From Nocardia veterana NBRC 100344 (GTDB lineage: Bacteria; Actinomycetota; Actinomycetes; Mycobacteriales; Mycobacteriaceae): a DNA stretch of 64,000 nucleotides. How positions within the stretch are numbered: position 1 is the first letter of the stretch; every line of letters starts with the position of its first letter. The DNA is taken from NCBI RefSeq assembly GCF_000308855.1, contig NZ_BAGM01000033.1:1-64000 (forward strand), written 5' to 3'. Below, one piece after another: positions 16,594-23,978 of this stretch. The position numbers and the translations under genes were made by a program. The notes beneath the pieces are model-generated. The model saw only the letters and a list, made by a program, of their open reading frames with translations. It searched no databases and was not told where the DNA came from.

Positions 16594-16614
16594 CCACTGC
16601 CGTCGCCGCAGTGG
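16594..16614 (+). terminator. Hairpin after the aldehyde dehydrogenase
   Basis: CCACTGC (16594-16600) pairs with GCAGTGG (16608-16614) around a seven-base loop, 15 bases after the stop at 16578. No T-run follows, as is common in actinomycetes. Confidence 0.4.
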
Positions 16615-16645
16615 TCCGATCTCTCCGAAGCGGGTAACCACCCGA

Positions 16646-16690
16646 CCGGCCCGGGACCCCACCGCGGGGGGCGATGAGGTCCCGGGCCGG
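16646..16690. terminator. Strong inverted repeat between convergent genes
   Basis: CCGGCCCGGGACC (16646-16658) is perfectly complementary to GGTCCCGGGCCGG (16678-16690), loop 19 bases. It lies between the plus-strand ALDH gene and the minus-strand 71-residue gene and can serve both strands. Confidence 0.6.
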
Positions 16691-16703
16691 ACAAGGGCCG
16701 GAT

Positions 16704-16919
16704 TCAGTACGCGAGACAGTCGTACTCGTCGTCGTCGTGCGGCGTGATCCAGTTCTGATCGATGCGGTCGCTGATCTCGGCGGCATCGAAGGCGGCGCGG
16801 ATGCGTTCGGCCAGCGGATGCATCGCCGCGGTGTCGAGGCCGGCTTCGAGGTCGCGGTCGATGACCGGCGTGTTCTGCTCGGCGCGGTCGAGGTCGCTGC
16901 CGGATTCCAGGATGGGCAT
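16704..16919 (-). CDS. Small acidic protein with an Asp-rich, Cys-containing tail
   Basis: The 71-residue protein is strongly acidic. It has a helical middle (PLAERIRAAFDAAEISDRI) and ends with HDDDEYDCLAY, carrying the only cysteine four residues from the end. A very strong ribosome site (GGGAGGAG) precedes the ATG, which makes translation likely. No family recognised and no hydrophobic span. The shape (acidic leader and short C-terminal core) would also suit a peptide precursor, but no modification enzyme lies next to it. A Cys-mediated or metal-binding stress protein is an alternative. Confidence 0.6.
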   Translation of the reverse strand: MPILESGSDLDRAEQNTPVIDRDLEAGLDTAAMHPLAERIRAAFDAAEISDRIDQNWITPHDDDEYDCLAY

Positions 16920-17354
16920 GGCGATCTCCTCCCTCGAACGTGAACGAGTGGTGGCAAAGAGCCGGGTGAGCCCGGCAGCGTCCGCGAACCGGGCCCACCC
17001 GTCGACGGAAGGAACATGAGGACTGACCGATTACCGGGTAGACGAGTTGTGTCGCACCCGGCGGAAGGATCTTCCGGAAGACGGGCACCACCTCGCTTTC
17101 GATCCTCAGATAATCTCTGTCAGATCACACAGATAATAGGTAGCACTCGGCCATGATGTCTGCAAGGCGTTGCCGAGAAAAAGTCGAGCGATTCCGGTAG
17201 GAACGACGCCGGCGGAGTCCGGCTGAACAGGGATAGTGCCAGGTCTTCCGGTCGGATAATCTCTGGAGTGCGCCAGAGATTTTTTCCGTGGATGGCCACA
17301 GGTGGAGGTCGACAGCTGCGGAGATACGCTGTAAGGGTGACAGAAAGGAGTGAG
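16920..17354. promoter_or_regulatory. 435-base divergent intergenic region with repeated GATAATCTCTG elements
   Basis: No gene was found. GATAATCTCTG occurs at 17109-17119 and 17255-17265. The second copy is part of a perfect inverted repeat, AATCTCTGG (17258-17266) and CCAGAGATT (17273-17281), followed by six T. This could be an operator pair for the MerR/HspR-like regulator, an intrinsic terminator-like attenuator, or both. An AAAGGAG ribosome site at 17344-17350 belongs to the regulator. Confidence 0.5.
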
Positions 17355-17720
17355 ATGGGTTCGGACCGGCCCGATGGACACCTCCCGGACGCGCAGCAGG
17401 CGGTCTACACCATCTCCGTCGCTGCCGAACTCGCCGGTATCGGTGTCCAGACGCTGCGGCTGTACGAGCAGCACGGCTTGATCAATCCCGCCCGTAGTGC
17501 GGGTGGAACCCGTCGCTACAGCGGAAACGATCTGGCTCGACTGCGCCGGATCACCACGCTCGCCGGACAGGGTATCCATTTGTCGGCGGTCGCGCGGATC
17601 CTCGATCTCGAGGACGACAACATCGCGCTGCGCGAACACAATACGGTGCTGCGTGAGCGCAATACGGTGCTGACCGCCGAACGCGACCAACTGCGCGACG
17701 ACCTACAGAATCAGGCGTAG
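17355..17720 (+). CDS. MerR/HspR-like transcriptional regulator
   Basis: The 121-residue protein has a MerR-type winged helix from about residue 15 (VYTISVAAELAGIGVQTLRL, YEQHGLINPARSAGGTRRYS) that is closest to HspR, the heat-shock repressor. The C-terminal third is a coiled coil with repeated REHNTVLRERNTVL heptads instead of a ligand domain. There is no dnaK or clpB operon here, so it is probably a paralogue acting on nearby stress genes. The ATG at 17355 follows AAAGGAG by four bases; a GTG at 17337 would add six residues. It converges with the alcohol dehydrogenase gene. Confidence 0.8.
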   Translation: MGSDRPDGHLPDAQQAVYTISVAAELAGIGVQTLRLYEQHGLINPARSAGGTRRYSGNDLARLRRITTLAGQGIHLSAVARILDLEDDNIALREHNTVLRERNTVLTAERDQLRDDLQNQA

Positions 17721-17747
17721 CCGGGGATCGGCGGCCGAGCGAGGGGC

Positions 17748-18917
17748 TCACGGCCGGAAGATCGCGCGAATACACCCTTGTTCCTTGTTCTTGAACAGTT
17801 CGTATCCGCGCACCGCGTCCGTCAGGGGCATGTCGTGGGTGACCAGATACGAGGGGTCGAGGTCGCCCTGACGGATGTAATCGAAGATCCGCGGCACGTA
17901 GCGTTGTCCGTGTTGCTGGGAGGTGCGGATGGTCAGGCCCTTGTTGGTGACGACACCCATCGGGAATTTGTCGGTGAGCCCGTAGATTCCGAGCACGGAG
18001 ACCACACCGCCCTTGCGGCAGGCCAGCAGGGCCTCCCGCAGTGGTGTCGCCCGGTCGGTTTCGAGGCGGAGCAGCTGTTTGGCGCGGTCGTAAATCTGCT
18101 GGAGCCCCGTTCCGTGCCCCTCCATGCCGACGGCCTCGATGCAGGCATCGGGCCCGCGGCCGCCGGTCAGCTCGAGGATCTCGTGCTGCACGCTGTCCAC
18201 CGCCGTGTAGTCGATGGTTTCCGCGCCGAACTGCTTGCGCGCCAAGGCCAACCGTTCCGGATAGCGATCGACGACGATCACTCGCTCGGCGCCGAGCAGC
18301 CGGGCCGAATGCCCCGCCATCAACCCGACGCCGCCACTGCCCCAGACCGCTACCGTGTCCCCGGGCGCGATATCGCAGAACTCGGCGCCCATCAATCCGG
18401 TGGGCACTGCGTCGGAGACGAACAGCGCCTGTTCGTCGGTGATCCCGTCCGGCACGGTGAAGCAGTTGACGTCGGCGAACGGCACCCGGATGTACTCGGC
18501 GTGCGAACCCTGGTACCCGCCGAACGGATGGGTGTAGCCGTAGATGCCGGCCGTCGGGAACCCCAGAACCGGACGCTGCATCGCGGCATTCGGGTTGGTG
18601 GTGTCACAGGACGCCCACAGCTCGTGGGAACAGAACCAGCACGAGCCGCAGCCGATGAAGGAGGGGACGACGACCCGCTCGCCCAGCGTCCGGCGAGTCA
18701 CCTCCGGCCCGAAATCCACGATCTCGCCGGTGAACTCGTGCCCGAATACGTCTCCGTGCCGCATCCCGGGCAGGTAGCCGTCGATGAAATGCAGATCCGA
18801 GCCGCAGGTCGTGGTGAGGTTGACCCGCACGATGGCATCGTGCGGATTGACCAGTTGTGGATCCGGGACCGTCTCGACCGCGAGATCGTTGACACCGTTC
18901 CAGCAGAGTGCGCGCAT
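17748..18917 (-). CDS. Zinc-dependent alcohol dehydrogenase
   Basis: The 389-residue medium-chain dehydrogenase has catalytic zinc ligands Cys38 (TTTCGSDLHF) and His60-Glu61 (GHEF), four structural zinc cysteines in the IGCGSCWFC to ASC segment, and a Rossmann motif GSGGVGL. Length and pattern resemble the formaldehyde dehydrogenase/FDH-like branch with an insertion (HPFGGYQGSHAEY). It would oxidise an alcohol or hemithioacetal with NAD. It lies nine bases after the SRPBCC gene, in one operon behind a sigma-F-like promoter. Confidence 0.87.
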   Translation of the reverse strand: MRALCWNGVNDLAVETVPDPQLVNPHDAIVRVNLTTTCGSDLHFIDGYLPGMRHGDVFGHEFTGEIVDFGPEVTRRTLGERVVVPSFIGCGSCWFCSHELWASCDTTNPNAAMQRPVLGFPTAGIYGYTHPFGGYQGSHAEYIRVPFADVNCFTVPDGITDEQALFVSDAVPTGLMGAEFCDIAPGDTVAVWGSGGVGLMAGHSARLLGAERVIVVDRYPERLALARKQFGAETIDYTAVDSVQHEILELTGGRGPDACIEAVGMEGHGTGLQQIYDRAKQLLRLETDRATPLREALLACRKGGVVSVLGIYGLTDKFPMGVVTNKGLTIRTSQQHGQRYVPRIFDYIRQGDLDPSYLVTHDMPLTDAVRGYELFKNKEQGCIRAIFRP

Positions 18918-18926
18918 CCGTCGCTC

Positions 18927-19442
18927 CTATCCGGTAGTGGCCGACCGGGCGCTGGGGTTGTGCGCCAGGGTGGGGACTTCACCGGTTTGCAGCAGTGCTC
19001 GCGCGCGATAGAGCACGGTGTAGACGACCGGATCGGTGAGGACATCGGGCGCGGCGGTGCTGGTCGTCAGCGTGACCTCGGTGCCGAGGTCGTGCGGCGC
19101 CGTACGCAGATCGACGCGCAAGCCGGGTCCGCTCTGCGTACCGGGTTCCCCGATCGCGGTGAACCGCACACATCCCGGTTCCGCGGTCAAGGCGGTCGCC
19201 CAGGTGACGGACCCGCCGCCGGGGACGAGCCGCCATTCGTAGCGGCCGTTCTCGACCGCTCGCACCTCCGCGATCCCGCGGAAGACGGTCGAGAGCCGTT
19301 CGGGATCACGCCAGAACTGTTCGATCTCGGCCCGGGGCCGGTCGATCGTCACGGTCTGCGGGTGCCCGGTCCTACCCGGCCCGCCGAGCACCGTCCCGAC
19401 CAGATCACCCAGTTGGTCTTTCGCCTTGTCGACAACGCTCAC
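18927..19442 (-). CDS. SRPBCC/cyclase-like lipid-binding family protein
   Basis: The 171-residue protein shows the SRPBCC (START-like) pattern: an amphipathic N-terminal helix (DKAKDQLGDLVG), IDRPRAEIEQFWRDPERLS, then alternating strands with Trp at the cavity (YEWRLVPGGGSVTW), and a C-terminal helix with a YRARALL motif. Such proteins bind hydrophobic ligands. The GTG at 19442 follows a GAGGAG site by six bases; the open frame to 19604 has no such support. First gene of an operon with the alcohol dehydrogenase. Confidence 0.72.
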   Translation of the reverse strand: MSVVDKAKDQLGDLVGTVLGGPGRTGHPQTVTIDRPRAEIEQFWRDPERLSTVFRGIAEVRAVENGRYEWRLVPGGGSVTWATALTAEPGCVRFTAIGEPGTQSGPGLRVDLRTAPHDLGTEVTLTTSTAAPDVLTDPVVYTVLYRARALLQTGEVPTLAHNPSARSATTG

Positions 19443-19476
19443 GCCGAACTCCTCGCATGGTCGCTTCGGCCGCGAG

Positions 19477-19501
19477 CTACCCACCTCGGCCCGCACCAAA
19501 C
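19477..19501 (-). promoter_or_regulatory. Sigma-F/sigma-B-like promoter for the SRPBCC-alcohol dehydrogenase operon
   Basis: On the minus strand GTTT (19501-19498), a 15-base spacer and GGGTAG (19482-19477) closely match the actinobacterial general-stress promoter GTTT-N15-17-GGGTAT. It lies about 35 bases before the start at 19442. Confidence 0.5.
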
Positions 19502-19662
19502 ACCGCGCGGCGACGACCACCGGCGACGCGGGAACCCTGCCACCCCGCTTCGGCGGCCCAGGCGCGTGAATGCCCATGCATGCGGGGTACAGGCGAGATG
19601 ACAACGGCCGGGCAGGCGCATCGCCCGGTGTGACCGTCCGCCAGGAAAGCAGGTCCGTGGAA

Positions 19663-20412
19663 ATGATCGAAGCGAGAGCGTCTGCCGTCGGCGCGTGGGT
19701 GTCCGCCGCCGGGGATCGGCTGATCGAGGAATCGTTCGCGGGGGCCGCTCGGCTCCGGCGGGCGCGGGTGTTTCATCCGCGGGGCATGTGGTTCGGCGGC
19801 AGGCTGCGGGCCGCCCCCGGGTTCGAACGGTATTTCGGCGAGGGGGATCGCGAGGTCACCGCCCGGCTGTCCAAGGCGATCGGCTTGCCGGGGCGACTGC
19901 CCGATGCGGTGGGGCTCGGCCTGCGGGTGTACGCCGAGTCCGGGCAGCGCTGGGATTTCGCTCTCGCCTCCACCCGGTCCGGGCCGGTGACCCGGTTCGT
20001 CCCGGTGCCGGTGCGCTCCTGGCGGGCCGCGACCTACGGCTCACTGCTGCCGTACCGCTTCGACGGCGGTAGTCCGATGTGGGTCTTCGCGCGGCCCGCC
20101 GGCTCGCAGCCGGCCGATCCCTCGTTGGCCGCACTGCGCCAGTACTCGTCCCGCGCGGATCTCGAGTTCTCCCTGACGATCGGCTCGATCGGTGGGCCGC
20201 CGCAGCCTTTCGCCGATCTGAGACTGTCCCTCGAGTCCGCCGCACCATCCGACGACGCGATCGACCCGACCGTCTTCCATCCGCCGGGAGTGGTACTGGT
20301 TCCGCACGTAGTCACGCGAATTCGGAGCAACGCCTATCGCGGCAGCCGGGCGGGCCGAGGAGCCCCGGCTGATAGCGGCGTGCGGACTACAGGACGAGCA
20401 GCGCGACCGTGA
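19663..20412 (+). CDS. Catalase-like fold protein of unknown activity
   Basis: The 249-residue protein has a pattern seen in small catalase-related proteins: HPRGMWFGG, ARLSKAIGLPGRLPDAVGLGLRVY (a shortened form of the catalase RFS...D.RGFA region), followed by PVPVRSW and a long beta-barrel part. The proximal heme Tyr motif (RLFSY) of true catalases is not visible, so peroxidase activity is uncertain. The ATG at 19663 follows a GGAAAGCAGG stretch; GTG 19657 is an alternative. Its C-terminus overlaps the end of the minus-strand 46-residue gene. A GGGTAC at 19585-19590 may be a weak stress-promoter -10 element. It sits among other stress-type genes. Confidence 0.6.
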   Translation: MIEARASAVGAWVSAAGDRLIEESFAGAARLRRARVFHPRGMWFGGRLRAAPGFERYFGEGDREVTARLSKAIGLPGRLPDAVGLGLRVYAESGQRWDFALASTRSGPVTRFVPVPVRSWRAATYGSLLPYRFDGGSPMWVFARPAGSQPADPSLAALRQYSSRADLEFSLTIGSIGGPPQPFADLRLSLESAAPSDDAIDPTVFHPPGVVLVPHVVTRIRSNAYRGSRAGRGAPADSGVRTTGRAARP

Positions 20413-20527
20413 GGGCGATCATCGAGGCGATCCAGACGGCCCAGATGCCCAGGGCCGAGCGGGTACTGCCGTAGCAGTCGGCCACTCGAATCGGCGGTCG
20501 ACGGGTGGCGACACCGGACATTCTCAC
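20387..20527 (-). CDS. 46-residue single-span membrane protein
   Basis: A GTG start at 20527 lies nine bases after an AAGGAG site (20537-20542); an ATG two codons later is possible. The peptide has a basic N-terminus (ATRRPPIRVADCYGSTRS) and one C-terminal hydrophobic helix (LGIWAVWIASMIALTVALLV). A GTTG-N16-GGGTAG promoter-like pair lies at 20639-20614 on the same strand. No family name recognised; small membrane proteins of this kind are often stress-induced. It overlaps the 3' end of the opposite gene by 26 bases. Confidence 0.55.
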   Translation of the reverse strand: MRMSGVATRRPPIRVADCYGSTRSALGIWAVWIASMIALTVALLVL

Positions 20528-20613
20528 CGTGATCAGCTCCTTCCGCTCGCGAATGCATTGCGGCCGAACCGATTCCGCTCAGCGAGCTGCGTTCGGCGGC
20601 CTCGTGCCGAGTC

Positions 20614-20639
20614 CTACCCGAAATGGCATGCGCCACAAC
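20614..20639 (-). promoter_or_regulatory. Weak sigma-F-like promoter for the 46-residue membrane protein
   Basis: Reading the minus strand, GTTG (20639-20636), 16 bases, then GGGTAG (20619-20614). It departs from consensus by one base in each box. The start codon lies 87 bases downstream. Confidence 0.3.
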
Positions 20640-20729
20640 ACAACTACCGAGCTTTCCGAATGGCCTGCGTCACAGTTGCGCCGCGGAACCGGCTGTTTGA
20701 AAGTGTCGGGGGCGGTGAATACGGCGAAC

Positions 20730-20927
20730 ATGATGATCACCTCAGGTAACCGGAGCCCGAACCGCACCAGCATCGATCTGCCCGGCACCCTGTTCGGTGC
20801 CGGCATCTGTGCGTTCTTCCTACTCGGCCTGTCCACGCTGGCCTCGCTGCCGGTGGCGATCGCCGGGAGTGTCGGTCTGGCCGTCGCGACGGTGCTCGTG
20901 TTGAAGATGATGGCGTCGGAAATCTGA
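20730..20927 (+). CDS. Small two-span membrane protein
   Basis: The 65-residue protein has a polar N-terminus ([15 protein letters not shown]) followed by two adjacent hydrophobic helices ([18 protein letters not shown] and [20 protein letters not shown]). Paired ATG codons stand at 20730 and 20733; a GTG at 20703 is a further option. The ribosome site is weak. Family not recognised. Same neighbourhood as two other tiny membrane proteins. Confidence 0.5.
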   Translation: MMITSGNRSPNRTSIDLPGTLFGAGICAFFLLGLSTLASLPVAIAGSVGLAVATVLVLKMMASEI

Positions 20928-20941
20928 CGGTCTCTTTCCCC

Positions 20942-20966
20942 GTTTGCCGGCGACGCGGCCGGGTAT
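20942..20966 (+). promoter_or_regulatory. Sigma-F/sigma-B-like promoter
   Basis: GTTT (20942-20945), a 15-base spacer and GGGTAT (20961-20966) match the general-stress consensus exactly. The 51-residue membrane protein gene starts 75 bases downstream. Confidence 0.6.
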
Positions 20967-21040
20967 CAGGCAAGAGCGGCCCCCGATTCGACCAACGCGG
21001 CCTACCGGGCTGGGGGTGCTACGCAGTAAGGAGCAATACC

Positions 21041-21196
21041 ATGATCGTCCTCGGAGTAATCCTCCTGGTTCTCGGGTTCATCTTCGGAATCCCGATCCTG
21101 TGGACGCTGGGCATCATCGCCGTCGTGATCGGCGCGATCCTCGCCCTGCTGGGAATGATGGGTCGGCCCGTCGGCGGCCGCGCCCACTACTTCTAG
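21041..21196 (+). CDS. 51-residue two-span membrane protein (DUF6131-like)
   Basis: The peptide consists of two hydrophobic helices (VILLVLGFIFGIPILW and IIAVVIGAILALLGMM) and a GRPVGGRAHYF tail, the pattern of a small actinobacterial family (DUF6131, recalled from family knowledge). AAGGAG (21028-21033) lies seven bases before the ATG, a consensus stress promoter lies upstream, and a strong terminator downstream, so it is a complete single-gene transcription unit. Function unknown. Confidence 0.75.
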   Translation: MIVLGVILLVLGFIFGIPILWTLGIIAVVIGAILALLGMMGRPVGGRAHYF

Positions 21197-21273
21197 ATGT
21201 TTGCACGCGGCGCGGGCGCCGAACGCTCGCGGTGCCGGATTTCCGTCGCACCACGACCGACCGCGCCACTTCG

Positions 21274-21312
21274 CCCCGGGACGATCACCGGATCGTCCTG
21301 GGGCTTGCTTTT
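21274..21312 (+). terminator. Intrinsic-type terminator after the 51-residue membrane protein gene
   Basis: A 13-pair stem (21274-21286 with 21291-21303, one G-T pair) around an ACCG loop is followed by CTTGCTTTT. Confidence 0.7.
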
Positions 21313-21527
21313 GTCCGAAATGACTTGCTGTCCATTTGTTTTCGGATCGTAGCCTGGCGAACACGCACGCAGCGTGGATGATTCGCACAGGCGCTGCTCG
21401 CCCCGACTCGCCTTGGCGGCGTAGCGCGGGGTTCGTCGAATACGCTTGCGGTCGTTGCCCTTCGACCGAGGGGACGGTCGTTCCGGTGGTCCGCCGCACC
21501 GCGCCGCGCGGCGGATCACTGGATGAA
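21313..21527. other. Gene-free interval between terminator and lcp
   Basis: With the terminator, 21197-21527 is a 331-base stretch without a convincing gene. The part near 21310-21350 is relatively AT-rich. Frames across it read as Arg/Pro/Ala-rich shadow sequence. Nothing further is seen. Confidence 0.4.
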
Positions 21528-22751
21528 TCATCGGTTGGTCTGGGGGATTTCGATGCTGATCGGCATGCGCAGTTCCGCCATGTACCACAGCACGAACTGG
21601 CGGAGGAACTCGTCGAACAGCCAGGCGGCGTCGGCCGAGGGCGGGATGGCGCCCAGGACGCCCTCGCGCACGGCCACGAACGGGCCCCAGCTGAACTTCA
21701 GCAACGGATCCCACACCGGTTCGCGGGCGATCTGCAACCAGTCGGCGATCCGATCCCCGAGGATGAACCGGGTGAACGCCCCCAGGATGGGTTTGCTCAG
21801 CAGCGTCAGATCGAGGTCGAAACCCAGATCCAGGAGTTTGTGGGCGAGATCGATGCCCTCCGGGGTCGGCGCCAGAATCGGGTCGAGTACCTGTTTCGCC
21901 TGCGCGTCGGCCTGCTCCCAGGTTGCGGGGATGTACTCGTCGCGGATGCCCAGCAGATGTCCGGCCAGCTGCCAGGTGTGCAGGTAGCCGTCCGATTCGA
22001 CCTGCGGTATCCGCACATTCCAGGTGTGGAAGGTCCGCATGATCGTGGTGGCGAGACTGTGCCAGGTGACCATCAGGTCGTCCTGGCTGATCGGGACGTG
22101 TTCGGCCGGCCAGTGCGGGGACTGCGGCAGCAGATGACGCACGGCGGCGTGGATGATCCTGGTCTTGACGCAGGTCACCACCATTTCCCCGCCGGGCCCG
22201 TAGGCGTTCACGGTGCCGATGTCGTACCCGAATTTGGCGGTCTTGGCGATGCGGTCCTTCAGATGGGATCCGCCGCGTGAGTAGTACACCGCGCGGGCCT
22301 CGTGCGGGATGACGGTCGACATCATGCCGCTGGCGAAGGCGTAGAGCACGCCGAGATAGGTGCCGCGCTTCTTGTTGAACTCGAAGCCGGCGGCCAATGC
22401 GGCTTCATCGGTCCACGGCGGCAGTTGCCGGGCGTATTCCATGAAATCGCGCAGGTTCTTCGGCAGTCCCGCCGGAACGGGCTGGTCGTTCTTGGTCCAG
22501 GTGCGTAACAGGTTGTTGATCGCCGGCACGTCCGCGTGATCGAGCACATCGGCCAGCACCGGATCGGCTTCGGGATCCCACAGCGTCAACGGGTCGGCGC
22601 CACCGCCGCTTCCGACCACCGAACCGCCCGGTGACCAGGTCCAGGGCTCCGCGCGCGCCGTCCGCGCTCCCAAGGCGAGCGCGCCCACCGCGCCCAACAG
22701 TCCACCGCCTGCTCGCAAAGCATCACGCCTGCTGAGACCGAGTCCATCCAT
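21528..22751 (-). CDS. lcp: Latex clearing protein, rubber oxygenase (DUF2236 family)
   Basis: The 407-residue protein begins with a twin-arginine export signal (LSRRDALRAGGGLLG, then a hydrophobic stretch and cleavage near TARAEP), so it is exported folded with its heme. It matches Lcp of Streptomyces K30, a b-type heme enzyme that cleaves poly(cis-1,4-isoprene) into aldehyde/ketone oligomers. The K30 residues Glu148, Arg164, Lys167, Thr168 and the proximal heme ligand His198 all have counterparts at a constant offset of three: Glu151 (PHEARAVYY), Arg167, Lys170, Thr171 (DRIAKT) and His201 (TRIIHAAVRH). It is divergent from a TetR gene, the usual neighbour that controls lcp. The window also contains aldehyde dehydrogenase and beta-oxidation-type genes that could use its products (inference). 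Confidence 0.88.
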   Translation of the reverse strand: MDGLGLSRRDALRAGGGLLGAVGALALGARTARAEPWTWSPGGSVVGSGGGADPLTLWDPEADPVLADVLDHADVPAINNLLRTWTKNDQPVPAGLPKNLRDFMEYARQLPPWTDEAALAAGFEFNKKRGTYLGVLYAFASGMMSTVIPHEARAVYYSRGGSHLKDRIAKTAKFGYDIGTVNAYGPGGEMVVTCVKTRIIHAAVRHLLPQSPHWPAEHVPISQDDLMVTWHSLATTIMRTFHTWNVRIPQVESDGYLHTWQLAGHLLGIRDEYIPATWEQADAQAKQVLDPILAPTPEGIDLAHKLLDLGFDLDLTLLSKPILGAFTRFILGDRIADWLQIAREPVWDPLLKFSWGPFVAVREGVLGAIPPSADAAWLFDEFLRQFVLWYMAELRMPISIEIPQTNR

Positions 22752-22785
22752 GTCAGGTTCCTCTACATCGAGTCACAGATACAGA

Positions 22786-22831
22786 GATACAAGTTCTGCA
22801 TCTGAGTATCCTGATAAGAACACACCGTGTG
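22786..22831. promoter_or_regulatory. Candidate TetR operators between lcp and its regulator
   Basis: AGATAC repeats at 22777-22782 and 22785-22790. GATAC (22786-22790) with GTATC (22806-22810) forms a spaced palindrome, and CACACCGTGTG (22821-22831) is an 11-base palindrome. All lie in the 136-base divergent region. Confidence 0.45.
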
Positions 22832-22887
22832 CGTGATCACAAGAAGTTGGCAAGATTTCGGAAGACCGACCCGCACGAGAGGAAAAA

Positions 22888-23565
22888 GTGAAGCTGGAAT
22901 CCGCGGCCCCCGGGCAACCAACAGACCCCGATTCCCTGTTGCAGCGCGCCTATTCCGCTGCTGTCGAGGGCGCGGAGGAGGATGACGACATCCGGACCCG
23001 GGTGCTGGATGCCGCGTGCGAACAGTTCGCGCTGCTCGGGGTGCGGCGCTCCACCATGGACGATGTCGCACGGCGGGCCAATGTTTCGCGGATCACCGTC
23101 TATCGTCGTTTCGCGACCAAGGACGCACTGGTCGAGCAGGTGATCCTGCGGGAGTATCGCCGCTACTTCGATCAGTTCCTCGTCGAAATCCGGCAGGCGC
23201 GCAGCGCCGCCGACCGAGTGGTGCTCGGCTTCGTCAGTTCGTTGCGTGCGATCCGGGCCAACCCGATCATCGGCGGGTTGCTGGCTCTGGAGCCGGATAT
23301 GTTGGTGGGCACCATGATCGGCGATCAGGGCCGTACCGTGGCGATGGTCAGCGAGTTCGTGGCCGGCCAACTGCGCCGCGAGCAACGCGCCGGCCAGGTC
23401 TCGACGGAGATCGATGCCGAATTGGCGGCCGAGTTGATGGTCCGGATTTCCGCGTCGTTCCTCGCGATTCCCAGTCGGCTGGTCGATCTCGACGACGAAC
23501 AGCAGTTGGCCGATCTCGCCCGGCGTTATCTGGTGCCGATGATCGAACCGCCGGCCGGGCGCTGA
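22888..23565 (+). CDS. TetR family regulator, probably controlling lcp
   Basis: The 225-residue protein has an unusually long acidic N-terminal tail (about 33 residues), then a TetR helix-turn-helix (VLDAACEQFALLGVRRSTMD, VARRANVSRITVYRRF) and an all-helical ligand domain. GTG start with a GAGAGGAAAAA purine stretch. It is divergent from the rubber oxygenase gene, the arrangement reported for LcpR-type repressors in Gordonia and Streptomyces. The effector is probably a rubber-degradation oligomer (inference). Confidence 0.8.
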   Translation: MKLESAAPGQPTDPDSLLQRAYSAAVEGAEEDDDIRTRVLDAACEQFALLGVRRSTMDDVARRANVSRITVYRRFATKDALVEQVILREYRRYFDQFLVEIRQARSAADRVVLGFVSSLRAIRANPIIGGLLALEPDMLVGTMIGDQGRTVAMVSEFVAGQLRREQRAGQVSTEIDAELAAELMVRISASFLAIPSRLVDLDDEQQLADLARRYLVPMIEPPAGR

Positions 23566-23592
23566 CCATCGGGGCAACCGGCCGGCGTGCGG

Positions 23593-23664
23593 TCAGCCGC
23601 CGAAGGCGGACGATCCCATGTCCAGGCGGTAGAGAAGTTCCTGGATCCACACCCACGGGTTCAT
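23593..23664 (-). CDS. Possible 23-residue peptide
   Basis: An ATG preceded by GGAG codes for a short peptide rich in Trp and Leu (MNPWVWIQELLYRLDMGSS, ending AFGG). The amphipathic helix-like start and a Gly-rich end look designed rather than random, but at this length chance cannot be excluded. It lies alone between the TetR gene and the DUF488 gene. Confidence 0.3.
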   Translation of the reverse strand: MNPWVWIQELLYRLDMGSSAFGG

Positions 23665-23978
23665 AGCTGCTCCGTCGTATCGATCGGTCCGTTGTTCGGT
23701 ACGTGCACCCGCCCTCGGTGAGCGGCAACGGTTGAGAATGATTAGTAACTTACTGTCCAGATCGCATGCTTGTGGCAGATTTCAGTGGAGAATTGAGAGA
23801 AACTTGTATTGTGGTCGGGGTGGCGGGGATCTGCGATGTCGAGCCGCACCCGCGGCCTGCTCCGCAGTCGGCATCCCGTCCGCGAGCAGACCACGATCGA
23901 GCACCGATCCGCCCGCTCCGCAGTCGCCCCGCTCGGCCGCCGGTCTCGTGGCGAGTCGGGTTCGAACGCCGTTGTCGC
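23665..23978. other. 314-base interval without a clear gene
   Basis: An AT-rich island at about 23730-23820 contains the palindrome AGTAACTTACT (23744-23754, five-base arms around C). It may be a promoter/operator for the peptide on the minus strand or a degenerate remnant. The rest reads as shadow frames. Confidence 0.35.

Noticed and set aside
16704..16919. Mycofactocin-type or lasso peptide precursor
   Set aside because: The tail does not match known core sequences and no radical-SAM, protease or cyclase gene is adjacent.
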